Assembly (NCBI RefSeq): GCF_005154805.1
Contig: NZ_CP039727.1
Span: 5,143,501 to 5,207,500, forward strand
DNA: 64,000 nucleotides
Source: Bacillus sp. S3
GTDB lineage: Bacteria > Bacillota > Bacilli > Bacillales > Cytobacillaceae
Reading direction: 5' to 3'
Positions within the stretch are counted from its first letter, which is position 1. Every line of letters starts with the position of its first letter. This document shows positions 34,095-41,556 of the stretch, one piece after another. The notes under the pieces are model-generated. The model was not told the origin of the DNA, made no database searches, and saw only the letters and a list, made by a program, of their open reading frames with translations. The position numbers and the translations under genes were made by a program.

Positions 34095-35061
34095 GTGGTG
34101 GTTGTTCTAACCATTTATTTTGTACCATTAAATTAAACCATTTCTTTGTCACCAGTAGATTTTGTAGAATAGTGCTTTCATAAGCAGCTACAAGGTCTGT
34201 CCGCATGGATGCTGCTAACCCTGCTCCATGATAGTTTTGTGCAGCTTGAAACAAGAATCCAATATGATACAGCATTAATTTATCAGAAAAAGGGGAGTCC
34301 GTTGATGTTGTCACTTCTGTTTCCCACGATTTCGGAACAGGCAAATTATCGGTTTGCATGATTTTTGTAAATGCTTTAATTTGACCATCAGCCGTATTTT
34401 CAGAATCAGTTAAAAACTTTCTTACTTCTTTGGTTTGAGCGACTTGGCTGAATGCGATGGAGAGGGTTTTAGCCATAATACTTTTTTTAATGTTGAGAGA
34501 AATACTAATGATTTCTGTTGCTGCTAATTTTCTTCCCTTTCCGAAAAAACCATCGATAAAATCTTGTCCAGATATATATTCAGGAGTTTTGGCAGGATAA
34601 AACAAAGGGTCTCTCTGAAAACTTCCCTTCTCAAGCAATAACTCAATGGTTTGATGATACATTTTTTTCGCATCGTTATCGCATGAGTCATAAAAATCCC
34701 TCAAGTCTTTTCGAACAGAAACAGCTAATGCAGTGCTGTGCCCTAACAATCCATGTAGGGTCATGATATGTAAATAATTCAGGCAAAAGATATCGGTGAA
34801 TAATCTCGGTTTATCTTTAAAGAGATCTGATTCAGTAAAACCAATGGGAACGGGAAATCCCTCATTCTCTATAAAGATTACGATTTGCTGCTTTTGTTTA
34901 CTGAATGTCTTTATTGCATCCTCAAAAATAGCTTTAATTGCCGCGTCTTCAATAATTGAGACCATATATCTATTTACCACATCTGTCATTGTACCGTTCA
35001 CATACTCTTCCCACAGAGTTCCTATTTCGGAGGAAGTGAGCTTTAATTTATTCTCATCCAC
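34054..35061 (-). CDS. DUF3231 family protein
   Basis: 335 residues, full length, made of two related halves: GFPVPIGFTESDLF...FCLNYLHIMTLHGLLGHSTALAVSVRKDLRDFY, then NLPVPKSWETEVTTSTDSPFSDKLMLYHIGFLFQAAQNYHGAGLAASMRTDL. Helical, ferritin-like-looking fold; function unknown. GTG 35061 follows GAGGTGA. Sits between spoIID and murAA, where B. subtilis has no gene, so it was probably inserted. A broken paralogue is at 56140. Confidence 0.8.
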   Translation of the reverse strand: MDENKLKLTSSEIGTLWEEYVNGTMTDVVNRYMVSIIEDAAIKAIFEDAIKTFSKQKQQIVIFIENEGFPVPIGFTESDLFKDKPRLFTDIFCLNYLHIMTLHGLLGHSTALAVSVRKDLRDFYDSCDNDAKKMYHQTIELLLEKGSFQRDPLFYPAKTPEYISGQDFIDGFFGKGRKLAATEIISISLNIKKSIMAKTLSIAFSQVAQTKEVRKFLTDSENTADGQIKAFTKIMQTDNLPVPKSWETEVTTSTDSPFSDKLMLYHIGFLFQAAQNYHGAGLAASMRTDLVAAYESTILQNLLVTKKWFNLMVQNKWLEQPPLAPNRKEIAKEVQ

Positions 35062-35115
35062 ACTATCACCTCTTGGATATTATTTACTAATTCAATAAGA
35101 GATATGATTAACAAA

Positions 35116-35153
35116 AAAAGGCAAACATATTCCTATGCTCACCTTTTTCTATA
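35116..35153 (-). terminator. weak hairpin with T run between murAA and the DUF3231 gene
   Basis: AAAGGTGAGCAT/ATGTTTGCCTTT pairs with several G-U steps and is followed by seven T on the reverse strand. Confidence 0.5.
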
Positions 35154-35182
35154 TGTGTTTTAGTTTTTTGCACCTTACAAGT

Positions 35183-35250
35183 AAAAACCCGATAGAATGC
35201 AATTAGGTTGGTCTGATATCAGACCACCTATTACCGCATCGTATCGGGAT
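35183..35250 (-). terminator. large branched terminator of murAA
   Basis: Outer stem CCCGATA (35188-35194) / TATCGGG (35242-35248) encloses GGTCTGATATCAGACC, a perfect palindrome. Five T follow on the reverse strand. Confidence 0.8.
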
Positions 35251-35267
35251 TCTTTCTTAAATATTTA

Positions 35268-36578
35268 TTAGGCATTCATGTCCGAAACATATTTGTCGAC
35301 TTTAACAAAGATTTCGTCTGCTTCCTTCACACGTTCGATGTCGGCGCCTAACCCTGCCAACTTGCCGTGGAAGTTCACGTAACCGCGGTCCAAGTGTTTC
35401 AACTCCGTCACGCGTGTCACACCTTCAGACACTAAACCAGTTAAAATCAACGCTGCCGCTGCGCGAAGGTCTGTCGCAGACACTTCAGCACCTTGCATAT
35501 TTGAAGGACCATGTAAAATAACGGAACGGCCTTCAATCTTAATATCCGCATTCATGCGGCGGAATTCCTCGACGTGCATGAAACGGTTCTCGAATACCGT
35601 CTCCGTTATCATCGAAGTTCCATCAGCACGAAGCAAGAGCGCCATCATTTGCGACTGCATATCCGTCGGGAAGCCTGGATGCGGCATCGTTTTAATGTCG
35701 ACCGCCTTCAACCGCTCAGGACCGATGACGCGAACGCCATCCTCTTCCTCAGAAATCTCTACACCCATCTCTTCCATTTTTGCAATCAAAGAAGATAAGT
35801 GTTCCGGAACCGCACCCTGCACCAACACATTTCCGCCGGTGATCGCTGCAGCTACCATAAACGTACCTGCCTCGATGCGGTCAGGAATAATCGCATGATC
35901 CGCGCCAAATAATACATCCACGCCCTCAATTCGAAGAGTACCCGTGCCGGCACCTTTCACGCGAGCGCCCATTTTATTCAAGAAATTTGCCAAATCTACA
36001 ATCTCTGGTTCTTTTGCGACGTTCTCGATGATTGTCGTACCCTGTGCAAGGGTCGCAGCCATCATAATGTTTTCGGTTGCACCAACACTCGGGAAATCCA
36101 AGTAAATCTTGGCACCTTTCAAGCGGCCATCAACCTCCGCTTCAATAAAGCCATTTCCTACCTTCACCTTTGCACCCATGGCCTCAAAGCCCTTTAGATG
36201 CTGGTCAATCGGACGAGATCCAATCGCACAACCGCCAGGCAAAGCAACACGAGCCCGGCCGTTACGTGCAAGTAACGATCCCATGACAAGAACAGACGCA
36301 CGCATTTTGCGAACGTATTCGAATGGCGCTTCATCTTTCAACACTCTAGATGCATCAACAACAACTGTATTATTGTCAAATACCACTTCAGCATTTAAGT
36401 TGCGTAAAACTTCATTAATTGTAAATACATCGGAGAGTGTAGGTACATCACGAATTACACTTTTTCCATCACTTGCTAATAATGTTGCAGCGAGTACAGG
36501 CAGCACGGCATTTTTTGCACCTTCAACTTTTACCGTTCCATAAAGCCTTTGTCCGCCGCGGACGATGATCTTTTCCAA
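35268..36578 (-). CDS. murAA: UDP-N-acetylglucosamine 1-carboxyvinyltransferase MurA
   Basis: 436 residues, full length. Transfers enolpyruvate from PEP to UDP-GlcNAc, the first committed step of peptidoglycan synthesis. Motifs: [15 protein letters not shown] near the start, active-site Cys in [16 protein letters not shown] (fosfomycin target, ~117), and [15 protein letters not shown]. The ywmB/spoIID neighbourhood identifies it as MurAA. TTG 36578 has GGAGGGG upstream. Confidence 0.95.
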   Translation of the reverse strand: MEKIIVRGGQRLYGTVKVEGAKNAVLPVLAATLLASDGKSVIRDVPTLSDVFTINEVLRNLNAEVVFDNNTVVVDASRVLKDEAPFEYVRKMRASVLVMGSLLARNGRARVALPGGCAIGSRPIDQHLKGFEAMGAKVKVGNGFIEAEVDGRLKGAKIYLDFPSVGATENIMMAATLAQGTTIIENVAKEPEIVDLANFLNKMGARVKGAGTGTLRIEGVDVLFGADHAIIPDRIEAGTFMVAAAITGGNVLVQGAVPEHLSSLIAKMEEMGVEISEEEDGVRVIGPERLKAVDIKTMPHPGFPTDMQSQMMALLLRADGTSMITETVFENRFMHVEEFRRMNADIKIEGRSVILHGPSNMQGAEVSATDLRAAAALILTGLVSEGVTRVTELKHLDRGYVNFHGKLAGLGADIERVKEADEIFVKVDKYVSDMNA

Positions 36579-36610
36579 GAGTATTCCCCTCCGCGTCCAT
36601 TTTCTCTATA

Positions 36611-37465
36611 TTAATATTCAATCGTAATGATTGGTGTGCCAACTACAACAGTAGTCTTTGCGCCCAATCCTTCGGAGCGTATGCCAATTTGCAAATTCAT
36701 GTTATTTTTTTGATTATCTATGAAGCCTGTAAACATAGGCGATGTCGCCGAAACAGACATGAATGTCTCCTCTTTTAACGCTTCGATTTCTTCAGCATTA
36801 AAACCAGACAGTAAACTTTCTACTGCTATGGGTAAAGCCGTATCAATCTTATCACTGAAAACGCCCTTCATACAAGAGAAAACTGTTGGTTTTCCTCGAA
36901 ATATGTCGGATAGCCTACTTTTCAATTCATTACTAGTAAAATAAGCCTCTTCCGCCTTATTCCACTCGTTGCCACTGACACTATATACTATATACGCACT
37001 AACAGGTTGTTTTGTGTGGGTTGCCATGATTTGAAGCATTTCTTTGTGGTGTTTAGTTGGAGAAACTGCTGTCACTTCCCATTTTTGGCTCGTGTTCGTT
37101 TCAGACCACTCCCAATCGGGAAACTTTTCCTGAAGCCTGCGTGCGTATTCCTGTACTTCCTGCACACTTTTCAACTCGGTCACATGCTCCCGTGCATAAA
37201 AAGACCAATCCGTGAGCAAAATATCATCGGCTTGCAATACAGCACCAATTTTCGCCAAGTCGCCAGTACCTTTTGGAAAAATCGACAAGCTGCCGCCCGC
37301 ATTTTTTTTCGCATCCACCGGAATTGAGCCAACATCCGTTTTGGAAAAAAGGCCTTTGCCGGCTGTTTCAGCGCGAGTTGCTTCAGTCGTACGGCTTCCA
37401 ATAACAACCAGGATCAAACATAAAAGTGAAATCATATAAAAATGAGTCGTGCCATTTCTTTTCAT
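36611..37465 (-). CDS. ywmB: YwmB-family protein
   Basis: 284 residues from ATG 37465 (AGGGGGAG upstream; the upstream extension is rejected). Signal peptide or membrane helix ~8-25, then a secreted domain of the YwmB family (ends [18 protein letters not shown]). Function not established; the family is conserved in spore formers between ywzB and murAA/spoIID. Confidence 0.88.
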   Translation of the reverse strand: MKRNGTTHFYMISLLCLILVVIGSRTTEATRAETAGKGLFSKTDVGSIPVDAKKNAGGSLSIFPKGTGDLAKIGAVLQADDILLTDWSFYAREHVTELKSVQEVQEYARRLQEKFPDWEWSETNTSQKWEVTAVSPTKHHKEMLQIMATHTKQPVSAYIVYSVSGNEWNKAEEAYFTSNELKSRLSDIFRGKPTVFSCMKGVFSDKIDTALPIAVESLLSGFNAEEIEALKEETFMSVSATSPMFTGFIDNQKNNMNLQIGIRSEGLGAKTTVVVGTPIITIEY

Positions 37466-37764
37466 CTCTCTACTCCCCCTTACTACCATTGTTGCCAGGC
37501 AGAGAGAGAGCAATACTTGGGAAATGTCGTCACTTTTAGACAAGTTTCAAACTTTAAGCTTACATCAGTAAAAATCTTTGCTATTCAGTTCCAAATTTGG
37601 GACACCCTTAGCTTTCCACATAAACTCGATTGTACTCAAAATATCCGCAAAAGGAAACATGCACGAAGACCTAAATTTTTACCAATTTTAGAACCATGGG
37701 GACGGGTCTCCTGAATCTAAAAGCCAAGGAAAAGCCATGAGGACGGGTCTTCTGGTCGCATTTT
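37466..37764. other. intergenic region between ywzB and ywmB
   Basis: No gene. Holds two copies of CCAT(G)GGGACGGGTCT(C/T)CTG-like sequence at ~37694 and ~37736, a short dispersed element. Confidence 0.45.
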
Positions 37765-38001
37765 TCAACTAAATATCAGTGGCAGTTGTCTAGACCATTG
37801 GAGGTAATCAAGGAAAAAGTTACTAACAGATGATCCGATGAAAATTGCTAATAATATGTACAGTAGTCGCGCCTGCATCACATGGTTTGGCTTTAGCAGC
37901 TTATCCAGGCGAATCGCCTGCAATGCCCACCAGGAAATCGCAATAAACACCAAATGTGACATGATGCTGACTAGCGCAATCTGACCAAAGTCATTTATCA
38001 T
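37765..38001 (-). CDS. ywzB: DUF1146 family membrane protein (YwzB)
   Basis: 78 residues, two membrane helices (~6-26 and 45-67), with WWALQAIRLDKLLKP between them, the usual conserved part of the family. In relatives the gene sits beside the ATP synthase operon; here the genes to its right are a stress island instead. AGGAGG-like site before ATG 38001. Confidence 0.85.
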   Translation of the reverse strand: MINDFGQIALVSIMSHLVFIAISWWALQAIRLDKLLKPNHVMQARLLYILLAIFIGSSVSNFFLDYLQWSRQLPLIFS

Positions 38002-38173
38002 TCTGCTGCCTCCTTTTTGGCACAGCTCCTCGTAAACTGCCTAACGGCAAGTTTTCATTAATTCCAATGACCATTCTACCACATAGACGGATAAAAGTCC
38101 TGAAAGTTTCCTTTTTGGTAAAATTTTGGAAAATTCAAATAAAGTACGCCTGCCTATGCCCCATTATAAGCAA

Positions 38174-38225
38174 TTAGCTGCCTAAACACCGTTCGCAACC
38201 CCGTTAACGGTGTTTAGGCAGCTAA
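38174..38225. other. perfect 20-bp hairpin without T tract
   Basis: TTAGCTGCCTAAACACCGTT (38174-38193) pairs perfectly with 38206-38225 around a 12-base loop. Neither strand has a T run after it. Confidence 0.85.
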
Positions 38226-38236
38226 GAAACGCACCA

Positions 38237-38416
38237 TTATGCTTCATTCCAAACCCTATATAAATTTAGCGGCACATACACTTTGTCCCCATGGATTTCG
38301 CGGTGAATGATCGGTTCCACGAATTGCTGCTCCTGGCTGGAATGCCGTCCCACTTTATGTCTCACGGTTGCACGAACCCCCAATATTTTTTCCATACTTA
38401 ACTTTGAATACTTCAT
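38237..38416 (-). CDS. short (59-aa) protein with strong ribosome site
   Basis: ATG at 38416 sits 9 bases behind AAAAGGAGG and opens 59 codons: MKYSKLSMEKILGVRATVRH ... VYVPLNLYRVWNEA, ending in TAA at 38237. Basic and soluble. No family recognised, but the ribosome site is among the best in the window, so I call it real. Confidence 0.65.
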   Translation of the reverse strand: MKYSKLSMEKILGVRATVRHKVGRHSSQEQQFVEPIIHREIHGDKVYVPLNLYRVWNEA

Positions 38417-38449
38417 CTTGTTTCTCCTCCTTTTATTTTGGTTGTACCG

Positions 38450-38541
38450 ACGGGGCTTCCGCCAACTTGATCCGGATTTCCGCCAACTTTTCCATTCATT
38501 CCGCCAAGCTCATCACTATTTCCGCCAAACCCTTTTTATCT
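38450..38541. repeat. 21-bp array (TTCCGCCAACTT family), 4 units
   Basis: TTCCGCC cores at 38457, 38478, 38499 and 38520, exactly 21 bp apart. The array sits between the 59-aa gene's start and the YflT-type gene's end. Confidence 0.88.
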
Positions 38542-38572
38542 AACGAGCCCCCAAGGCGGGGGCCCGTTGTTA
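38541..38572. terminator. GC-rich hairpin downstream of the YflT-type gene
   Basis: AACGAGCCCCC/GGGGGCCCGTT, a strong stem but weak T runs either way. Confidence 0.55.
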
Positions 38573-38596
38573 GTTTGTTAACAGCCACGTTTCAGA

Positions 38597-38929
38597 CTAG
38601 GCGGATTTTGATGCGACGACTACGACTCTACCTTGGTCTAATTCTTCTTCATAGCGCTCGGCTTCCGCTTTGGATAATCCCAGTGATTCCAGCTTCGAGC
38701 GCAGTTCATCGCCCCGGGTTCGGAAGACATTAGCAACTGCGTCCAATACACCTTGTTCAGAGACCCCAATGTCTTGAATGTCCAGCGAATCCGTCAGATC
38801 CTCGGAGCGGCCTTTGTCGTGTGCCAATAAATAAATCTCATCCTTTGTGAACCCCTGCATAATGAATTGGTCAATTTCCCGTCTTGCTTCTACACCATTT
38901 TCAACAACTTTTACATGTTCCATTTTCAT
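38597..38929 (-). CDS. general stress protein, YflT/GS17M type
   Basis: 110 residues. YflT-type domain: VVENGVEARREIDQFIMQGFTKDEIYLLAHDKGRSEDLTDSL, then a helix ending in YEEELDQGRVVVVA. In B. subtilis such proteins are sigma-B-dependent and of unknown function. A sigma-B-like promoter lies upstream (38964-38989). ATG 38929 follows GAGGAATG. Confidence 0.85.
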   Translation of the reverse strand: MKMEHVKVVENGVEARREIDQFIMQGFTKDEIYLLAHDKGRSEDLTDSLDIQDIGVSEQGVLDAVANVFRTRGDELRSKLESLGLSKAEAERYEEELDQGRVVVVASKSA

Positions 38930-38963
38930 TCCTCCTCATTTTGTTTCTCGTTCTATTGGGTAT

Positions 38964-38989
38964 ATAACCGCTTCTTGAAAAACTAAAAC
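38964..38989 (-). promoter_or_regulatory. sigma-B-like promoter of the YflT-type gene
   Basis: Reverse strand GTTTTA, 14 bp, GGTTAT; one mismatch in each box to GTTTAA-N14-GGGTAT. Confidence 0.55.
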
Positions 38990-39035
38990 ATAAAAAATGA
39001 AAAAGGGTGTTTTATATGAAAGACAACGTTTTTAA

Positions 39036-39062
39036 GGTTACTAACTTGCGCGACGTGGGTAT
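39036..39062 (+). promoter_or_regulatory. sigma-B-like promoter of the zinc-ribbon gene
   Basis: GGTTAC, 15 bp, GGGTAT; perfect -10, weak -35. Confidence 0.5.
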
Positions 39063-39098
39063 ATAAAAAAATATTATTAATCGGAGGTGTTTATTTAT

Positions 39099-39437
39099 AT
39101 GAAGAAACTGGTTTGTAAATATTGTGGGAATGCTGAATTTTATGTATTAAATGTAAATGAAACGCTTTGTAAATGCGGAGTACGCTTGACTAAGCTGAGT
39201 GATTATCGCAGTGCACCCAAACCGAATAAAGAGCAAAAACGTCAAGCAGACGCCATCTCAAGAGTCAGTTTATTAAAAAGGGAAATTGACAAATGCCTCG
39301 ACGAACGTGATGAAGAACGATTTAATAAGTTAACTTATGAATTACGCGTGCACCAGCATTATTTAAGCGACCCGAAGGAACACTTGAAAAAGCGACTTGA
39401 AACCGGTGGACAGACCCCCGGCGAAGTAACGCGGTAA
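39099..39437 (+). CDS. small zinc-ribbon protein
   Basis: 112 residues from ATG 39099 (GGAGGTG 9 bases upstream). N-terminal CKYC ... CKCG supplies four Cys for a zinc ribbon. Residues ~55-105 are a charged helical region. Function unknown; a GGGTAT -10 box suggests general-stress control. Confidence 0.65.
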   Translation: MKKLVCKYCGNAEFYVLNVNETLCKCGVRLTKLSDYRSAPKPNKEQKRQADAISRVSLLKREIDKCLDERDEERFNKLTYELRVHQHYLSDPKEHLKKRLETGGQTPGEVTR

Positions 39438-39468
39438 TGCAGCGGAGATCTTCCCCCGGATAAGCGAG

Positions 39469-39493
39469 GTTTATTTTTCGCAAGACCGGGTAA
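39469..39493 (+). promoter_or_regulatory. sigma-B-like promoter of the GlsB/YeaQ gene
   Basis: GTTTAT (39469-39474), 13 bp, GGGTAA (39488-39493). Confidence 0.7.
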
Positions 39494-39532
39494 TCAAACA
39501 ATATAGTTACTAAAAAAAAGGAGAGATTGATT

Positions 39533-39787
39533 ATGGGATTTATTTGGTCATTAATTATTGGAGGAGTCATCGGCTGGCTGGCCGGAATGATTATTGGGCG
39601 TGACGTACCTGGAGGCATTATCGGTAATATTATCGCTGGTTTTATCGGCGCATGGCTTGGATCGTTATTATTGGGCGGCTGGGGACCTGTCATCGGCGGA
39701 TTCTACTTTATTCCGGCCCTCATTGGTGCGATTGCCCTCGTCTTCATCCTAAGCCTCATCCTCAAAGGGTTTAAACGCACAGCCTAA
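39533..39787 (+). CDS. GlsB/YeaQ/YmgE family membrane protein
   Basis: 84 residues from ATG 39533 (AAAAGGAGAG upstream). Three Gly-rich membrane helices with the family pattern WSLIIGGVIGWLAGMIIG, GGIIGNIIAGFIGAWLGSLLLG. Common in general-stress regulons ('transglycosylase-associated' is a historical name). The sigma-B-like promoter upstream fits. Confidence 0.87.
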   Translation: MGFIWSLIIGGVIGWLAGMIIGRDVPGGIIGNIIAGFIGAWLGSLLLGGWGPVIGGFYFIPALIGAIALVFILSLILKGFKRTA

Positions 39788-39807
39788 CAGATTCATATCT
39801 TGTCACT

Positions 39808-39850
39808 AAAAAATGGCTCAGTTCCAAATTTGAACTGAGCCATTTTTTTA
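39808..39850 (+). terminator. terminator of the GlsB gene
   Basis: AAATGGCTCAGTTC/GAACTGAGCCATTT with T run; A/T-rich both sides, so bidirectional. Confidence 0.88.
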
Positions 39851-39914
39851 TATTCAATTTCCTTGAGGGGCTTCATGCTTCAATGGGTTCCCGCCCGCCT
39901 CTTTTCTTTCCACT

Positions 39915-40511
39915 TCAGACCCTTCCCTCCTGAATTCGCTTGCGAAACTGGACGGCTGACAGTAACTTAAATCCTCTTAGCGTGGGAATCATAGCTTCTA
40001 GCATCGCGACCGCCTCTTCCTTTTTTCCGTCACAAACGGCTTGATCCACTTCAAGCATTTTCAATAGGAATGGATCCTTTATCTTTTCCCGATATTGCTT
40101 GAGGGCCGCGGCGTCGTCTTCATACATTGCGATATTGGCCAAGACATACCACTTTGATTTATTTTCGCCCATTTGCCCCGACAGTTCTTTTGCTTTTCCA
40201 AATTGCTTTTGCTCCATGAGCAGCATGGTTTCAGCGAGCCTTTTCATTTTTCCTGAGCGGATGTTCCCTATTGCTTTCTCCGCTGTCGGCAAATCATTAT
40301 TCAGCAGATAATAAAGAAATTGCATATACGGCCGTTTCGACTTCTTTAAAAAATTCATCATTTTTTCCGTGTCCCTGCCGAATAAAAGCGGGATTCGAAA
40401 CAGGAAAAAGACAATTACGACAACCACGACGCTGTACATAATCCAGATCGAAACCTGGAAAAATCCCATCAAAAAGGCAAAAATCAAAACGAACAGCAAT
40501 AACCAAATCAT
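39915..40511 (-). CDS. membrane-anchored helical-repeat protein
   Basis: 198 residues from ATG 40511 (GGAGGA upstream). Two N-terminal membrane helices (~1-42), then a soluble TPR-like helical region (FLKKSKRPYMQFLYYLLNNDLPTAEKAI ... LLMEQKQFGKAKELS ... AMYEDDAAALKQY). Function unknown. Lies downstream of rsbM copy 1 on the same strand, separated by a terminator. Confidence 0.65.
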   Translation of the reverse strand: MIWLLLFVLIFAFLMGFFQVSIWIMYSVVVVVIVFFLFRIPLLFGRDTEKMMNFLKKSKRPYMQFLYYLLNNDLPTAEKAIGNIRSGKMKRLAETMLLMEQKQFGKAKELSGQMGENKSKWYVLANIAMYEDDAAALKQYREKIKDPFLLKMLEVDQAVCDGKKEEAVAMLEAMIPTLRGFKLLSAVQFRKRIQEGRV

Positions 40512-40565
40512 AAAATCCTCCACCAACAAGCTTTTATTCTTACTTTACCACACCCCAATGAAACC

Positions 40566-40618
40566 ACGCTAAAAAAAAATGCCATCCCCCGCGCCGGAAA
40601 CCGCGGGAAATGACCCCT
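40566..40618 (-). terminator. terminator of the rsbK/rsbM copy 1 operon
   Basis: Stem around CATTTCCCGCG/CGCGGGGGATG (G-U tolerant) followed by eight T on the reverse strand. Confidence 0.75.
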
Positions 40619-40680
40619 TACCATAGTATGGGTGAGCTACTTCACGATAAATCCCTTCGTGCAACCGAACTTCCTCTACC

Positions 40681-41556
40681 TTACCCCTTCCGATAAATCC
40701 GCTCCTGCGGATGAAATTCCTCGTAGTGCATGCCTTTTGGCATAAACAGAATGGATTCCTTGCTGCCGAGTCCGATGAAACCGCCCTCGGCCAGGCTGTT
40801 GTACATTAACGCGTGGACTTGCTGCTGCAGGTCATTATCAAAATAGATCATGACGTTGCGGCAGAGAATCACGTGAAATTCATTAAACGAGCCGTCCGTT
40901 ACCAGATTATGCTGGGCGAAGATCAGATTTTCTTCCAAAATCGGATGAAAATAGGCAAATTGATGGTCGGTCGTGTAGTACTCGGAAAAAGCCTTTTTGC
41001 CGCCGGCTTTCAAGTAATTTTTCGTATATTGCTGCATTTTTTTGAGCGGAAATGCCCTCGTTTGCGCTGCAGTCAGCGCCTTTTCATTCATATCGGTTGC
41101 ATAAATCGTCGTCCGGTCCGCCAGCCCTTCCTCATGCAACAAGATGGCCATCGAATAGACCTCCTCGCCTGTCGCGCAGCCGGCGTGCCAAATGCGAATC
41201 TGCGGCAGTTCTCTCAATAAAGGCACGACATCGTTGCGAAAGGCGGAAAAGAAATCCGGGTCGCGGTACATTTCTGTCATCCGGATGGACAAATCATTCA
41301 GCAAGCGTTCCAAGTAACCTGGTTCGTGAAGTACTTTATCCAATAAAGCTGTAATCGTCGGCAGCTGCTCGGCCTTCATGCGATTCATAATCCGTCTGCG
41401 TAAGGATGCGCGTACGTAGCCGCGGAAGTCGTAGCCATACTTTTGATAAAGCCCCTCAATCAGTAAATTAATTTCAATCTCTTGAAGTTCATCCAGCACC
41501 AACGGCTCTGTTTCTGTAATTAATTCTGACTGAGGATGGGTAAAGATGTTGTTCAC
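40681..41556 (-). CDS. rsbM: CheR-type SAM-dependent methyltransferase RsbM, copy 1
   Basis: 291 residues from GTG 41556, which overlaps the rsbK stop (GTGA) and has AGGAGG ~7 bases upstream. CheR N-terminal helical domain (~20-95), then a Rossmann methyltransferase with SAM motif WHAGCATGEEVYSMAI and the CRNVMIYFD strand. In B. cereus the RsbM orthologue methylates RsbK and holds down sigma-B activity. Close in sequence to the second copy at 46038. No chemoreceptor genes are near, so chemotaxis is unlikely. Confidence 0.88.
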   Translation of the reverse strand: MNNIFTHPQSELITETEPLVLDELQEIEINLLIEGLYQKYGYDFRGYVRASLRRRIMNRMKAEQLPTITALLDKVLHEPGYLERLLNDLSIRMTEMYRDPDFFSAFRNDVVPLLRELPQIRIWHAGCATGEEVYSMAILLHEEGLADRTTIYATDMNEKALTAAQTRAFPLKKMQQYTKNYLKAGGKKAFSEYYTTDHQFAYFHPILEENLIFAQHNLVTDGSFNEFHVILCRNVMIYFDNDLQQQVHALMYNSLAEGGFIGLGSKESILFMPKGMHYEEFHPQERIYRKG

